Positions 19,140 through 28,554 of a DNA stretch of 42,351 nucleotides are shown here, piece by piece (the first letter of the stretch is position 1; the number at the start of each line of letters is the position of its first letter). A program made the position numbers and the translations under genes. Source of the DNA: an uncultured Clostridia bacterium (GTDB lineage: Bacteria; Bacillota; Clostridia; Christensenellales; UBA1242); NCBI GenBank assembly GCA_945928645.1, contig CAMENR010000009.1:1-42351 (forward strand), read 5' to 3'. Below the pieces are notes generated by a model, which was not told the DNA's origin, made no database searches, and worked only from the letters and a program-made list of their open reading frames with translations.

Positions 19140-19703
19140 TTATTTATTATTTGCAGGTTCTTCTTTTTGAGGTTTTTCGCCTTGACTGTGGTCAGATTTC
19201 AATGCCCCAGTTTTTTTGCCTTGCTCGGCAATTTCACTGCCTGGCTTATTGTTTTCGACCAATATATATGGCTTTAGCCTTTCGATGTTACTTTCTTCCA
19301 ACTCCAAAAGGCGTTTGCCAAATATTACCAGTTCCGTTTTGCATTTTTGGCAGTCGGAAAGCACACTCATAAGGTCAATAACACCCATAGTCGTGCCTAC
19401 AATATTTACACTGGCAATTTTCCTGTTGGTTTTGTCAAGCATTGTTGCCATATTTACAGAAAACCACATTTTTGCTTTCTTCAAAAAACCATTATTCACC
19501 AGTTCGATGTCCAGAGCATTGGCAAGGTCCTCACAACTTTCGGCAAATCCGTCATAATCCTTAAATTGCTTCTTTAACTCTCTTTTGAGTTTGCTGTCGT
19601 GAACCTTGTCCATAACATTGTTTATTGATTGCATAGCAGTTTGAATATTTTGGTGAAGAGCCACCAATAGATTTGTGTTCATTTCTTTTTGACTTTTTGG
19701 CAT
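19140..19703 (-). CDS. Predicted all-helical protein of unknown function (ferritin-like bundle possible)
   Basis: 187 aa, RBS AAAGGGGG upstream; heptad-like helices, Lys/Glu-rich tail. Confidence 0.55.
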   Translation of the reverse strand: MPKSQKEMNTNLLVALHQNIQTAMQSINNVMDKVHDSKLKRELKKQFKDYDGFAESCEDLANALDIELVNNGFLKKAKMWFSVNMATMLDKTNRKIASVNIVGTTMGVIDLMSVLSDCQKCKTELVIFGKRLLELEESNIERLKPYILVENNKPGSEIAEQGKKTGALKSDHSQGEKPQKEEPANNK

Positions 19704-19797
19704 AGTCGCCCCCTTTATATACCATTATTTTGGCTTACAAAATCAAAATTATACATATGGCATCCAGATGTCATCCATTTGTTATCCATTTTGGGTA

Positions 19798-19825
19798 TTG
19801 ACAAAAACCAAAAGAAAAGTATAAT
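19798..19825 (+). promoter_or_regulatory. SigA-type promoter
   Basis: TTGACA, 16-bp spacer, TATAAT. Confidence 0.75.
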
Positions 19826-19845
19826 TTGCTTAACAAGAGGTGAGT

Positions 19846-20427
19846 ATGAAAGATTCTTTTAACAGTCAAGATGTTTCACAATTTTTGATTGGGATGAGAT
19901 TGGTTGGATCTAAATCCAGCATTCCATATTTTGACGAAAAAAGTTCTCTGAATATAGTTAGCAAGAACAAAGACGGCTCCGAAGTGATTTGGAATTTTAC
20001 TCCATGCACATTGTGGCAAAAGGGAAGAAAGAAGAATTCGCAAGAGGAATATTTTATCAATGATTGGACTTTTGAATGGATGGAGTTTATGACGCAAAAA
20101 TATGGTCAGGAATACCTAACATATTTGGATAGCCTTTTGCCAGTCCTTCAAGAAAAATATAGAGAAATACAAGGAAAGATTATGTCCACTACCACAGAGC
20201 AAGAGTTGCGAACATTGCCAGAATGTGTGCTGATCAAAAAACTAGAATCTTGCCCAAACATTGGCTCTACCAACGACGAAGACGAAGAACTGGAAGATTT
20301 CAGTGGTCATCAACAAAGATTTGACACAAAAGTTTATCGTTATATGGAGATGATTTGGAACAAAATAGAATCATTAGAAAGAAGTTACTCTCTCCAAAGT
20401 GAACAAAGTATGGAACAGGGGAGATAA
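19846..20427 (+). CDS. Hypothetical protein
   Basis: ORF 19840 trimmed to ATG 19846 with AAGAGGTG upstream; no recognised domain. Confidence 0.6.
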   Translation: MKDSFNSQDVSQFLIGMRLVGSKSSIPYFDEKSSLNIVSKNKDGSEVIWNFTPCTLWQKGRKKNSQEEYFINDWTFEWMEFMTQKYGQEYLTYLDSLLPVLQEKYREIQGKIMSTTTEQELRTLPECVLIKKLESCPNIGSTNDEDEELEDFSGHQQRFDTKVYRYMEMIWNKIESLERSYSLQSEQSMEQGR

Positions 20428-20463
20428 ATCTGGCAAACAATAAATAATTGTGAAAATTTTACA

Positions 20464-20489
20464 ATCTCTCCTTTAATGGAGGGATTTTT
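20464..20489 (+). terminator. Rho-independent terminator
   Basis: ATCTCTCC-tttaat-GGAGGGAT then T-run. Confidence 0.75.
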
Positions 20490-20559
20490 GCATAATGTTT
20501 AGTTAAAAATTAGTTTTATATAACACACCAATATTCATGCAACGAGTTGTTGAAGCATT

Positions 20560-20728
20560 ATTATTACCAGCCAAGGCGGTGAAGTATATTTAACGATAAG
20601 TTCCATAAATCTACTTGACAAGTGGGGAAATTTGTGTTAAAGTTGCCGTATCCGCATGGAAAAGGTTTGTGATAAGTAGGCTTTGGCTTCACCTTAACAG
20701 CGAGTTTGGAGGATAAGGAGGAAACAAG
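20560..20728 (+). promoter_or_regulatory. Structured 5' leader of rplU (L21-leader-like)
   Basis: Long leader with AGCCAA/TTGGCT and GGTGAAG/CTTCACC pairings that are mutually exclusive. Confidence 0.5.
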
Positions 20729-21040
20729 ATGTACGCTATCGTTCTTTCTGGTGGAAAGCAATACAAGGCAGAAGAAGGCAAGTTTATTGATGTAGAAAAA
20801 CTTGAAGGCAATGTTGGGGACAAGGTTTCTTTTGCTGTGCTTTGCTTGTCAGATGACAAGGGACTTGAAACAGGTAAACCTGTTTTGAACAAGGTTAGAT
20901 GTGAGGCAGAAATCATTCTTCAAGGCAAAGAAGACAAGATTGTTGTGTTCAAATACAAAGCAAAGAAGAATGAAAGAAAGAAACAAGGTCATAGACAACC
21001 TTTTACCAGAGTTAAAATATTGTCGATAAAGAGAGTTTAA
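20729..21040 (+). CDS. rplU: 50S ribosomal protein L21
   Basis: MYAIVLSGGKQYKAEEGKFIDVEKLEGNVGD...KKNERKKQGHRQPFTRVKI. Confidence 0.97.
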   Translation: MYAIVLSGGKQYKAEEGKFIDVEKLEGNVGDKVSFAVLCLSDDKGLETGKPVLNKVRCEAEIILQGKEDKIVVFKYKAKKNERKKQGHRQPFTRVKILSIKRV

Positions 21041-21045
21041 TTTTT

Positions 21046-21375
21046 ATGACAAAAATTTCGGTCACAAAGAAAGATAATAATATTGTGGAATTGGAGTGCG
21101 ATGGACACACAGATTATGGGGTGCATGGCGAAGATATTGTGTGCAGTGCATTGTCTAGCATAGTCCAAACAGCAGTGCTGGGGCTAATGATGGTGGTTGG
21201 CATAAATGTTTCGCTAAAAAGAGATGTAGATAGAGGTTATCTCAAACTTACTCTTCCCAAAAACTTGGATCAGTCGGCTCGCCACGATGCAAATGTTATC
21301 TTAAACACTATGATGTGTGGAATAAATGACCTAAGAGAAGGTTTTTCTGATTTTATAGAACTGGAGGTTAAGTAA
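21046..21375 (+). CDS. prp: Ribosomal-processing cysteine protease Prp (YsxB)
   Basis: Between rplU and rpm[23 protein letters not shown] with conserved His and Cys. Confidence 0.92.
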   Translation: MTKISVTKKDNNIVELECDGHTDYGVHGEDIVCSALSSIVQTAVLGLMMVVGINVSLKRDVDRGYLKLTLPKNLDQSARHDANVILNTMMCGINDLREGFSDFIELEVK

Positions 21376-21376
21376 G

Positions 21377-21661
21377 ATGTTTATTCAGTTGCAATTGTTC
21401 GCTCACAAAAAGGGCGGTGGTAGCACAAAGAACGGACGTGACAGCCAAGCCAAAAGACTAGGTGTCAAGTGCGGAGATGGTCAGTTTGTTCTTGCTGGTA
21501 ATATTATTGTTCGCCAACGTGGCACAAAATTCTACCCAGGTGACAATGTTGGCCTTGGCAAAGACTATACATTGTTTGCACTTCGTGATGGCAAGGTGAA
21601 ATTTATCACAAAACATGGCGACAAAAAGTATGTTACTGTGGTTGAAGACGCTAAAAAGTAA
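21377..21661 (+). CDS. rpmA: 50S ribosomal protein L27 with N-terminal Prp-cleavable extension
   Basis: [55 protein letters not shown]. Confidence 0.97.
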   Translation: MFIQLQLFAHKKGGGSTKNGRDSQAKRLGVKCGDGQFVLAGNIIVRQRGTKFYPGDNVGLGKDYTLFALRDGKVKFITKHGDKKYVTVVEDAKK

Positions 21662-21667
21662 TTGAAA

Positions 21668-21698
21668 TAAAAATTCCTCAAAAGTGGGGAATTTTTTT
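21668..21698 (+). terminator. Rho-independent terminator after rpmA
   Basis: AAAATTCC...GGAATTTTTTT. Confidence 0.8.
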
Positions 21699-21844
21699 GT
21701 ATAAATATTGTTGCAAAAGATGGGCAAATAAAAAAGAGTTGTATATGGCAAAAGGGTTATTGCAATTCTAAACAAAGACTAGAAAAAATATAAATAATAT
21801 AACGAGATTTGTGGTCTTGTTGTATTATTTTTTTTGGAGTGGAT

Positions 21845-22108
21845 ATGGTAGGTTTTTTGGAGGAGATTGCAAAGACTTCGGGGATTGACATTGGGGTGCT
21901 GTCAGGGGAGGCAAGGATTTTGTATGTGGGTGGCAAGGTGGTCTTGGTTGAAGGCAAGACAAAACTGGTGGAGATGACCAGCGAGATTGTGAAGATTAAA
22001 CTAAAAAAAGGTATGGCAATTATAATAGGCAAAGGTTTGAAGTTGAGAAATCTTAATATGCAAAGTGTGTTGGTCGTGGGGGAAATTTCTCATTTTGAAA
22101 TATGCTGA
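21845..22108 (+). CDS. yqfC: YabP/YqfC-family sporulation protein
   Basis: LSGEARILYVGGKVVLVEGKTKLVEMTSEIVKIKLKKGMAIIIGKGLKLRNLN; precedes yqfD. Confidence 0.75.
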   Translation: MVGFLEEIAKTSGIDIGVLSGEARILYVGGKVVLVEGKTKLVEMTSEIVKIKLKKGMAIIIGKGLKLRNLNMQSVLVVGEISHFEIC

Positions 22109-22122
22109 TTGGGGGATAGTAT

Positions 22123-23037
22123 ATGACAACTTATGAAATAACTGGGCTGAACTTTGTAAAGTTCTTGGGAGAAATAGAAAGGAGAAATATCCTCCTTGCA
22201 GAAGTTATCAAATTATCTCACAATAAGTTTTGTGCGAAGGTAAACACTTCTCAAAAAAAGAAATTTCTCAACCTATGTTCGCAACTCAATCTTGACGTTT
22301 TGGAAAAACAAATTCCTTTTTTCGAGAGGTTGCTTAGGGGGATAAAAAGCCATATTCCATTATGTTTTTTTGCCACTATTTGTATGGTGTTGGTTATTAT
22401 TTCACAGATGTTTGTATTTAGGATAGAGGTTTTTGGAGAATCTTCTATTAGTGAAAGTGAAATAATTTCTGTATTAAAATCTCATGGTTTTGGTAGTTGG
22501 AAACCAAAAGGAAACTATAAAACGGAGGAAGTAGAAAAAATACTTACTTCAAATATTTCTGGCATAAGTTTTGCTTCGGCAGTGATTCATGGTGGAACTT
22601 TGGTGGTAAATGTTTATGAAAAGATAGATACCAGTCAGGTGTTAGATGTTGGAGAACCTATAATATCCCCTTGCGACCTTATAGTGCAGAATGTGGATTG
22701 CACAAGTGGAACGGTAATAAAGGGAAAGGACTCCACAGCCAAGGCAGGAGAGGTAATAGTAGGCAACTATGTTATGTTAGAAAATACTAAAATAGATGTG
22801 CCAGCACACGCCAATATTGTTGCAAATATTCAACATAGCATCAGCAAACTGGTTGTTTGCGAGAACATTGACGAGCATGCAAAAAAAGTGGTTGAAGAAA
22901 ACAAAAAAATGATGTATAATATATTATCTAACACAAAAATTCTTAATGAAATTGAAGAAAATACAGAAATTTTGAAAACAGAAAAGGGTTATTTGATAAT
23001 TAGCAAATTTTCTGGACAAATTGAGTTTTCTTCATAA
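22123..23037 (+). CDS. yqfD: Sporulation protein YqfD
   Basis: TM followed by VFRIEVFGESSISESEIISVLKSHGFGSWKPKGNY, VINVYE-like segment and IVAxxxG-type domain; synteny. Confidence 0.75.
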   Translation: MTTYEITGLNFVKFLGEIERRNILLAEVIKLSHNKFCAKVNTSQKKKFLNLCSQLNLDVLEKQIPFFERLLRGIKSHIPLCFFATICMVLVIISQMFVFRIEVFGESSISESEIISVLKSHGFGSWKPKGNYKTEEVEKILTSNISGISFASAVIHGGTLVVNVYEKIDTSQVLDVGEPIISPCDLIVQNVDCTSGTVIKGKDSTAKAGEVIVGNYVMLENTKIDVPAHANIVANIQHSISKLVVCENIDEHAKKVVEENKKMMYNILSNTKILNEIEENTEILKTEKGYLIISKFSGQIEFSS

Positions 23038-23051
23038 ACAAAGGAAATATT

Positions 23052-23552
23052 ATGAAAATAGAAATAAATGACTATGCTTTATCCAAAAACTTTACAAAAC
23101 TTATTTGCAAACTCCTAAAGACAGCAAACAAGTATTCAAGGTTTAATCAAAGGAAGGTGCAAGTTGCCATAAGTTTTGTGGGCAAAGAGGAAATTAAAAA
23201 GTTAAACAAAGACAATCGTGGGATAGACAAAGCGACTGATGTTTTATCTTTTCCTACTTTGAGTCTTGTTCCACTGCAAAAGATAAATATGAAAGACCCA
23301 GAGATAAGGTGTGATATTGACCCTATGACCAAACATCTTATGCTGGGGGATATAGTAATTTGTGAAGATGTAGCCAAGGCAAATGCCGAGGAGTATGGAC
23401 ATAGTTTTGAGAGGGAAATTTGCTACCTTGTCGTGCATGGGTTTTTGCATCTTTTGGGATATGACCATATGGAAGAAGAAGATAAAAAGGTTATGCGTGC
23501 TTTGGAAGAAGCAGTGCTAAAAAAATATAATATAACGAGAGATGAAAAGTGA
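23052..23552 (+). CDS. ybeY: Endoribonuclease YbeY
   Basis: KATDVLSFPTL and HGFLHLLGYDHMEEED zinc motif. Confidence 0.95.
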   Translation: MKIEINDYALSKNFTKLICKLLKTANKYSRFNQRKVQVAISFVGKEEIKKLNKDNRGIDKATDVLSFPTLSLVPLQKINMKDPEIRCDIDPMTKHLMLGDIVICEDVAKANAEEYGHSFEREICYLVVHGFLHLLGYDHMEEEDKKVMRALEEAVLKKYNITRDEK

Positions 23553-24451
23553 AAATAAAGTGTGGATTTGTTGCCGTTGTGGGCAAGCCTAACGCAGGCA
23601 AAAGCAGTCTGATAAATGCTATTATTGGAGAAAAGGTTTCTATCGTTTCGCCAAAACCACAAACTACTAGAAATAATATTTTGGGGATTTACAACAGTGC
23701 ACATAGCCAAATAGTATTTGTTGACACTCCAGGAATAAACAAAACAGCAACTGGGCTTGATAAATTTATGCAAAAAAGCATAAAAGGTGCGGTGAGTGAT
23801 GTTAATGTGGTAGTTGTGGTCTGCGACATAACAAAAGGTGTGCAAAGGACAGAATTGGATCTGGTGGAAAAGTATAATAAGGGGAAAATCCCTGTGGTGC
23901 TGGTTTTGTCCAAAATTGACCTTGTCAAAGACGAGGTTGTTTTTAAGACATTGCAAGATTTATCTCCTATTGCAGATAAGTGCGAGATTGTTCCACTTTC
24001 TAGCTCAAAAGGGAAAAATGTGGACACTTTGATAGAAGTGGTGGAAAAGTTTCTTCCAGAAGTTGACGAAAAAGACAGATATTTTGACCAAGATGAATAC
24101 ACTGACAAACCACTCAACTTTTTGGTGGCTGAGATTGTTAGGGAAAAGGCTTTGTATTATTTAGACAGGGAGATTCCACACGGAATTGCTGTTGTAACAC
24201 AAAGATTTGAAGAAAGTGAAAATATTATAGAGATTGATGTGGATATTGTTTGTGATAAGAGTTCACACAAGGCGATAATCCTGGGTAAGCAGGGAAGTAT
24301 GCTCCAAAAGATAGGTCATGATGCCAGAGTAACTATCCAAAAAATTGTTCAAAAAAAGGTTATGCTTAATATTTTTGTAAAAGTTAAACCAAATTGGAAA
24401 AATAATTTGGAGTTTTTGGACTCTTTGGGTTATAATATAAACGAGTTGTAG
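23549..24451 (+). CDS. era: GTPase Era
   Basis: GFVAVVGKPNAGKSSLINAIIGEKVSIVSPKPQTTRNNILGI; C-terminal KH domain; GTGA overlap with ybeY. Confidence 0.96.
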   Translation: MKIKCGFVAVVGKPNAGKSSLINAIIGEKVSIVSPKPQTTRNNILGIYNSAHSQIVFVDTPGINKTATGLDKFMQKSIKGAVSDVNVVVVVCDITKGVQRTELDLVEKYNKGKIPVVLVLSKIDLVKDEVVFKTLQDLSPIADKCEIVPLSSSKGKNVDTLIEVVEKFLPEVDEKDRYFDQDEYTDKPLNFLVAEIVREKALYYLDREIPHGIAVVTQRFEESENIIEIDVDIVCDKSSHKAIILGKQGSMLQKIGHDARVTIQKIVQKKVMLNIFVKVKPNWKNNLEFLDSLGYNINEL

Positions 24452-24517
24452 GAATAATTTTAGATTTTTGAGTTATGCTAAATCTAGAGAACAACCCAAT
24501 GTGGCAAGGAGGGACCT

Positions 24518-24778
24518 ATGGATATCAAAAATGCTTTTGCAAAGGTAAAACTTAATACTCAAAAGAACAGGGCGTGTGTAAACACTTTGGGTTATCTTTT
24601 GCACAAATATGGCTGGGGACCTGTAGTGCTGGCTTATCTTACGGGGGCAGATCCAACAACTCACGAATATTATTGTTCGGAAGAGGTTTTTGAGGTTTAT
24701 GTGCAAGCGCTAGAAAGTGGTATGTTAGAAGACATAGAACACTCTCAAAACCAAGAGGAGTTTACTCCTGAAAGATAA
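24518..24778 (+). CDS. Hypothetical protein between era and recO
   Basis: 86 aa, AGGAGGG RBS, no recognised domain. Confidence 0.6.
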   Translation: MDIKNAFAKVKLNTQKNRACVNTLGYLLHKYGWGPVVLAYLTGADPTTHEYYCSEEVFEVYVQALESGMLEDIEHSQNQEEFTPER

Positions 24779-24797
24779 TTTATAAAAGAGATAAACT

Positions 24798-25517
24798 ATG
24801 GATAAAGCAGTTTCGGGGCTTGTATTGAAAGCCATTGACTATAAAGAGAATGATAAATTACTAACTATCTTAACTTTGGATATGGGCAAGATTTTAGTTG
24901 TCGCAAGGGGGGTAAAGAAATCTACCAGCAAATTAAAAGCCTATAGCCAAAGTTTTTGTTTTGGACAGTTTGAACTGTCCCAAGGCAAAGGTGGGTGGGT
25001 TCTTGTGGGGGTAAACCCTGTTGATAACTTTTTTGAGTTGCTGGCGGATTTTGATAAATACAAGCAAGCGTGCGCCGTTCTTGAGATTTGTGATAAGATT
25101 TGTGTGGAAAATCAGTCTTATCCAAAGTTGCTACTAGAGGCGCTAAAAATTATAAAACAAATCAATTACTCTGCCATAAATCCAAAACTTTTGCTATGCA
25201 AGTTTATGTTTAATGTCCTAAATTACGAAGGATTTGGCATAGATGCAAAACATTGTTCTTGTTGTAGAAGTCCCTTTATGAACGAGGTGTATTTGAGCGT
25301 TTCAACAGGGGAGTTGTTGTGCCACGCATGTAAAACGGAAGATTGTGAAATGCTGGACGGGGGAGTGTTTTCTGCACTCAAAATTATTTCTTCTGTGGAA
25401 GATGAAAAATTGTCCACAGTAAAATTGCCCACTTCAGTTGTAGAGAGAATGTTTGTTTTCCTATACAGAAATCTTTCTAATAAATTTGAAATTCGGCTAG
25501 GTTCAGTCGAGTTATAA
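24798..25517 (+). CDS. recO: DNA repair protein RecO
   Basis: GLVLKAIDYKENDKLLTILTLDMGKILVVARGVKKSTSKLKAYSQSFCFGQFEL; Cys zinc site CSCC/CHAC. Confidence 0.93.
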   Translation: MDKAVSGLVLKAIDYKENDKLLTILTLDMGKILVVARGVKKSTSKLKAYSQSFCFGQFELSQGKGGWVLVGVNPVDNFFELLADFDKYKQACAVLEICDKICVENQSYPKLLLEALKIIKQINYSAINPKLLLCKFMFNVLNYEGFGIDAKHCSCCRSPFMNEVYLSVSTGELLCHACKTEDCEMLDGGVFSALKIISSVEDEKLSTVKLPTSVVERMFVFLYRNLSNKFEIRLGSVEL

Positions 25518-25654
25518 AAACTTTTGACCTTTTGGCTAATTATGCTTGTCTATAATTTACAGACTTGCATAATTTTTTTATGTATATTTTTAATACAATA
25601 TTTGTCAATAATAACTAAAAAAATATAAAAAGATTTTTTTTACCTGCAAAACTG

Positions 25655-25683
25655 TTGACAATTTTCGAGGAAATATATAAAAT
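25655..25683 (+). promoter_or_regulatory. SigA-type promoter of ppdK
   Basis: TTGACA (25655-25660), 17-bp spacer, TAAAAT. Confidence 0.7.
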
Positions 25684-25714
25684 CAACCTTGTGAATTTTA
25701 TAAGGAGAAATTAT

Positions 25715-28348
25715 ATGGCAAAAAAATACGTTTATCTATTTAGCGAAGGCAACTCCAAAATGCGTGAAATTTTGGGCGGAAAGGGAGCAAACCTTGCGGA
25801 AATGACTAATCTGGGGCTTCCTGTCCCACAGGGATTTACTATTTCCACAGAGGCTTGCACACAATATTACGAAGATGGTCGTCAAATAAATGACGAAATC
25901 CAACAACAAATTATGGAATATATTGCCAAAATGGAAAAGATTACGGGCAAAAAATTTGGCGACAAGGAAAATCCACTATTGGTGTCTGTTAGAAGTGGCG
26001 CAAGAGCAAGCATGCCTGGTATGATGGATACTATCCTAAACCTTGGTCTTAATGAGGAAGTTGTAGAAGTTTTGTCCAAAAAATCTGGCAATCCACGTTG
26101 GGCTTGGGACTGCTACAGAAGGTTTATCCAAATGTATAGCGATGTCGTTATGGAAGTCGGCAAAAAATATTTTGAAGAACTTATCGACAAGATGAAGAGT
26201 GAAAAGGGTGTCAAACTAGACACAGAACTTACTGCAGAAGACTTGGCAGAACTCGCTCATCAATTTAAGGAAGAATATAAGGCAAAGATAGGTCAAGACT
26301 TCCCAAGCGATCCAAAGGAACAACTTATGGGAGCAATAAAGGCTGTGTTCAGGTCATGGGACAACCCAAGAGCCAACTATTACAGAATGCAAAATGACAT
26401 TCCATACAGTTGGGGAACAGCAGTTAATGTTCAGATGATGGCATTTGGGAATATGGGCGAAACCAGTGGAACAGGTGTTGCATTTACTCGTAACCCAGCA
26501 ACAGGCGAAAAGAAACTTATGGGCGAATTCTTGATGAATGCACAAGGTGAAGACGTTGTTGCAGGGGTAAGAACACCAATGCCTATTGCAAAGATGGCAG
26601 AAATTATGCCAGAAGTGTATGAACAATTCCAACAAATTTGCAAAACTCTTGAAGAACATTACAAAGATATGCAAGATATGGAATTTACTATTGAAGACAA
26701 GAAATTGTATATGCTTCAAACAAGAAATGGCAAGAGAACAGCTCGTGCTGCACTAAAGATTGCTTGCGATCTTGTTGACGAGGGAATGATAACCGAACAA
26801 GAAGCACTTATGCAAATTGACCCAAAGAGTCTAGATAGTCTTCTTCATCCTCAATTTGATCCAAAAGCATTGAAAGACGCAAAACCAGTGGCTCAAGCTT
26901 TGGCTGCATCTCCAGGTGCTGGTTGTGGTGCTATTGTGTTTACTGCAGAAGATGCAGTGGCTCATGGCAAAAACAAAGAAAAGGTGGTACTTGTCCGTCT
27001 TGAAACATCCCCAGAAGACATCGAGGGTATGCACTATGCACAAGGGGTTCTCACTGTTCGTGGAGGTATGACCTCTCACGCAGCAGTTGTTGCAAGAGGT
27101 ATGGGAACTTGCTGTGTATCTGGCTGTGGCGAAATAGAAATGGATGAAAAGAACAAGTGCTTTACTTTGGCAGGCAGAGTTTATCACGAAGGGGATATTA
27201 TATCTATTGATGGTTCAACAGGAAAGATTTATGGAGAAGAAATCAAAACTGTGCCAGCAAACACCAATGATGGAGATTTTGGCAGAATTATGGCATGGGC
27301 TGACAAATACAAGGCTCTCCAAATAAGAACCAATGCCGACACTCCAAAAGATGCAAAACAAGCCAAACTATTTGGCGCTCAGGGCATAGGCCTTTGCAGA
27401 ACAGAGCATATGTTCTTTGAACCAGATAGAATTTCTGCAATAAGAGAAATGATTTGTGCCGACACTGTGGAACAACGTGAAAAAGCACTTGAAAAACTAG
27501 AACCAATGCAACAAGGGGATTTTGAACAGTTGTATGAAGCATTGGAAGGGCTTCCAGTAAATATTCGTTATCTTGATCCACCTCTACACGAATTTGTGCC
27601 TACAGAAGAAGCAGATATAGCACTTCTTGCAAAATCACAAGGCAAAACTGTGGAGCAAGTTAAGCAAATTATCGCTTCATTGCACGAGTTCAACCCAATG
27701 ATGGGGCATCGTGGTTGCAGACTTGCAGTTACTTATCCAGAAATCGCTGTTATGCAAACCACAGCAGTTATCAAGGCAGCATTGAATGTAAACAAAAAGC
27801 ATAACTGGAACATTGTGCCAGAAATTATGATCCCTCTTGTTGGGGAAGTAAAAGAGTTGGCTTATGTTAAGAAAATAGTTTGCGAAACAGCAGACAAATT
27901 GATTGCAGAAGCAAAATCTAATATGAAATACAAAGTGGGCACAATGATAGAAATCCCACGTGCAGCACTTTTGGCAGACAAGATTGCTCAAGAGGCAGAA
28001 TTCTTCTCATTTGGAACAAACGACCTAACTCAAATGACATTTGGATTTAGCCGTGATGATGCTGGCAAATTCTTGGGTTCTTACTACGAAAAGAAGATTT
28101 ATGAATTTGACCCATTTGCTCGTCTTGACCAAGAAGGTGTTGGTAAGTTGGTTGAAATGGCTTCCAAACTTGGCAGACAAACTCGTCCAGAACTTCATCT
28201 TGGAATATGTGGTGAACATGGTGGCGACCCAAGTTCTATTGACTTCTGCCATAGAGTTGGACTTAACTATGTTTCTTGCTCTCCATATCGTGTTCCTATT
28301 GCACGACTTGCAGCAGCACAAGCCAACATCAGAAATCCAAGGAAATAA
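25715..28348 (+). CDS. ppdK: Pyruvate, phosphate dikinase
   Basis: LGGKGANLAEMTNLGLPVPQGFTIST, GGMTSHAAVVARGMGTCCVSG, FGTNDLTQMTFGFSRDDAGKFL; ATG 25715 with AAGGAG. Confidence 0.96.
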   Translation: MAKKYVYLFSEGNSKMREILGGKGANLAEMTNLGLPVPQGFTISTEACTQYYEDGRQINDEIQQQIMEYIAKMEKITGKKFGDKENPLLVSVRSGARASMPGMMDTILNLGLNEEVVEVLSKKSGNPRWAWDCYRRFIQMYSDVVMEVGKKYFEELIDKMKSEKGVKLDTELTAEDLAELAHQFKEEYKAKIGQDFPSDPKEQLMGAIKAVFRSWDNPRANYYRMQNDIPYSWGTAVNVQMMAFGNMGETSGTGVAFTRNPATGEKKLMGEFLMNAQGEDVVAGVRTPMPIAKMAEIMPEVYEQFQQICKTLEEHYKDMQDMEFTIEDKKLYMLQTRNGKRTARAALKIACDLVDEGMITEQEALMQIDPKSLDSLLHPQFDPKALKDAKPVAQALAASPGAGCGAIVFTAEDAVAHGKNKEKVVLVRLETSPEDIEGMHYAQGVLTVRGGMTSHAAVVARGMGTCCVSGCGEIEMDEKNKCFTLAGRVYHEGDIISIDGSTGKIYGEEIKTVPANTNDGDFGRIMAWADKYKALQIRTNADTPKDAKQAKLFGAQGIGLCRTEHMFFEPDRISAIREMICADTVEQREKALEKLEPMQQGDFEQLYEALEGLPVNIRYLDPPLHEFVPTEEADIALLAKSQGKTVEQVKQIIASLHEFNPMMGHRGCRLAVTYPEIAVMQTTAVIKAALNVNKKHNWNIVPEIMIPLVGEVKELAYVKKIVCETADKLIAEAKSNMKYKVGTMIEIPRAALLADKIAQEAEFFSFGTNDLTQMTFGFSRDDAGKFLGSYYEKKIYEFDPFARLDQEGVGKLVEMASKLGRQTRPELHLGICGEHGGDPSSIDFCHRVGLNYVSCSPYRVPIARLAAAQANIRNPRK

Positions 28349-28514
28349 TGCCATTGGCACAAAATCTTGTATTTTAACTACCAAAAAGGGTGGTTCTATA
28401 TATCAAAAATTCTGTATTCTTTGCAAACCTAAAAATAATAAGCATATTTATTGTATGTTGAGTTACTAGGCTGGGCAAAAATAAATATGTTTATTATATT
28501 GCAATTATTTTTAT

Positions 28515-28554
28515 ACAAACAAAGAGTGTCAGCAATCTGGCACTTTTTGTTTGT
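28515..28554. terminator. Rho-independent terminator after ppdK
   Basis: ACAAACAAAgAGTGTC-agcaatct-GGCACTTTTTGTTTGT. Confidence 0.75.

Noticed and set aside
26354-26719. His/Cys-rich antisense ORF inside ppdK
   Set aside because: Antisense composition artefact of a conserved gene; no start signals.
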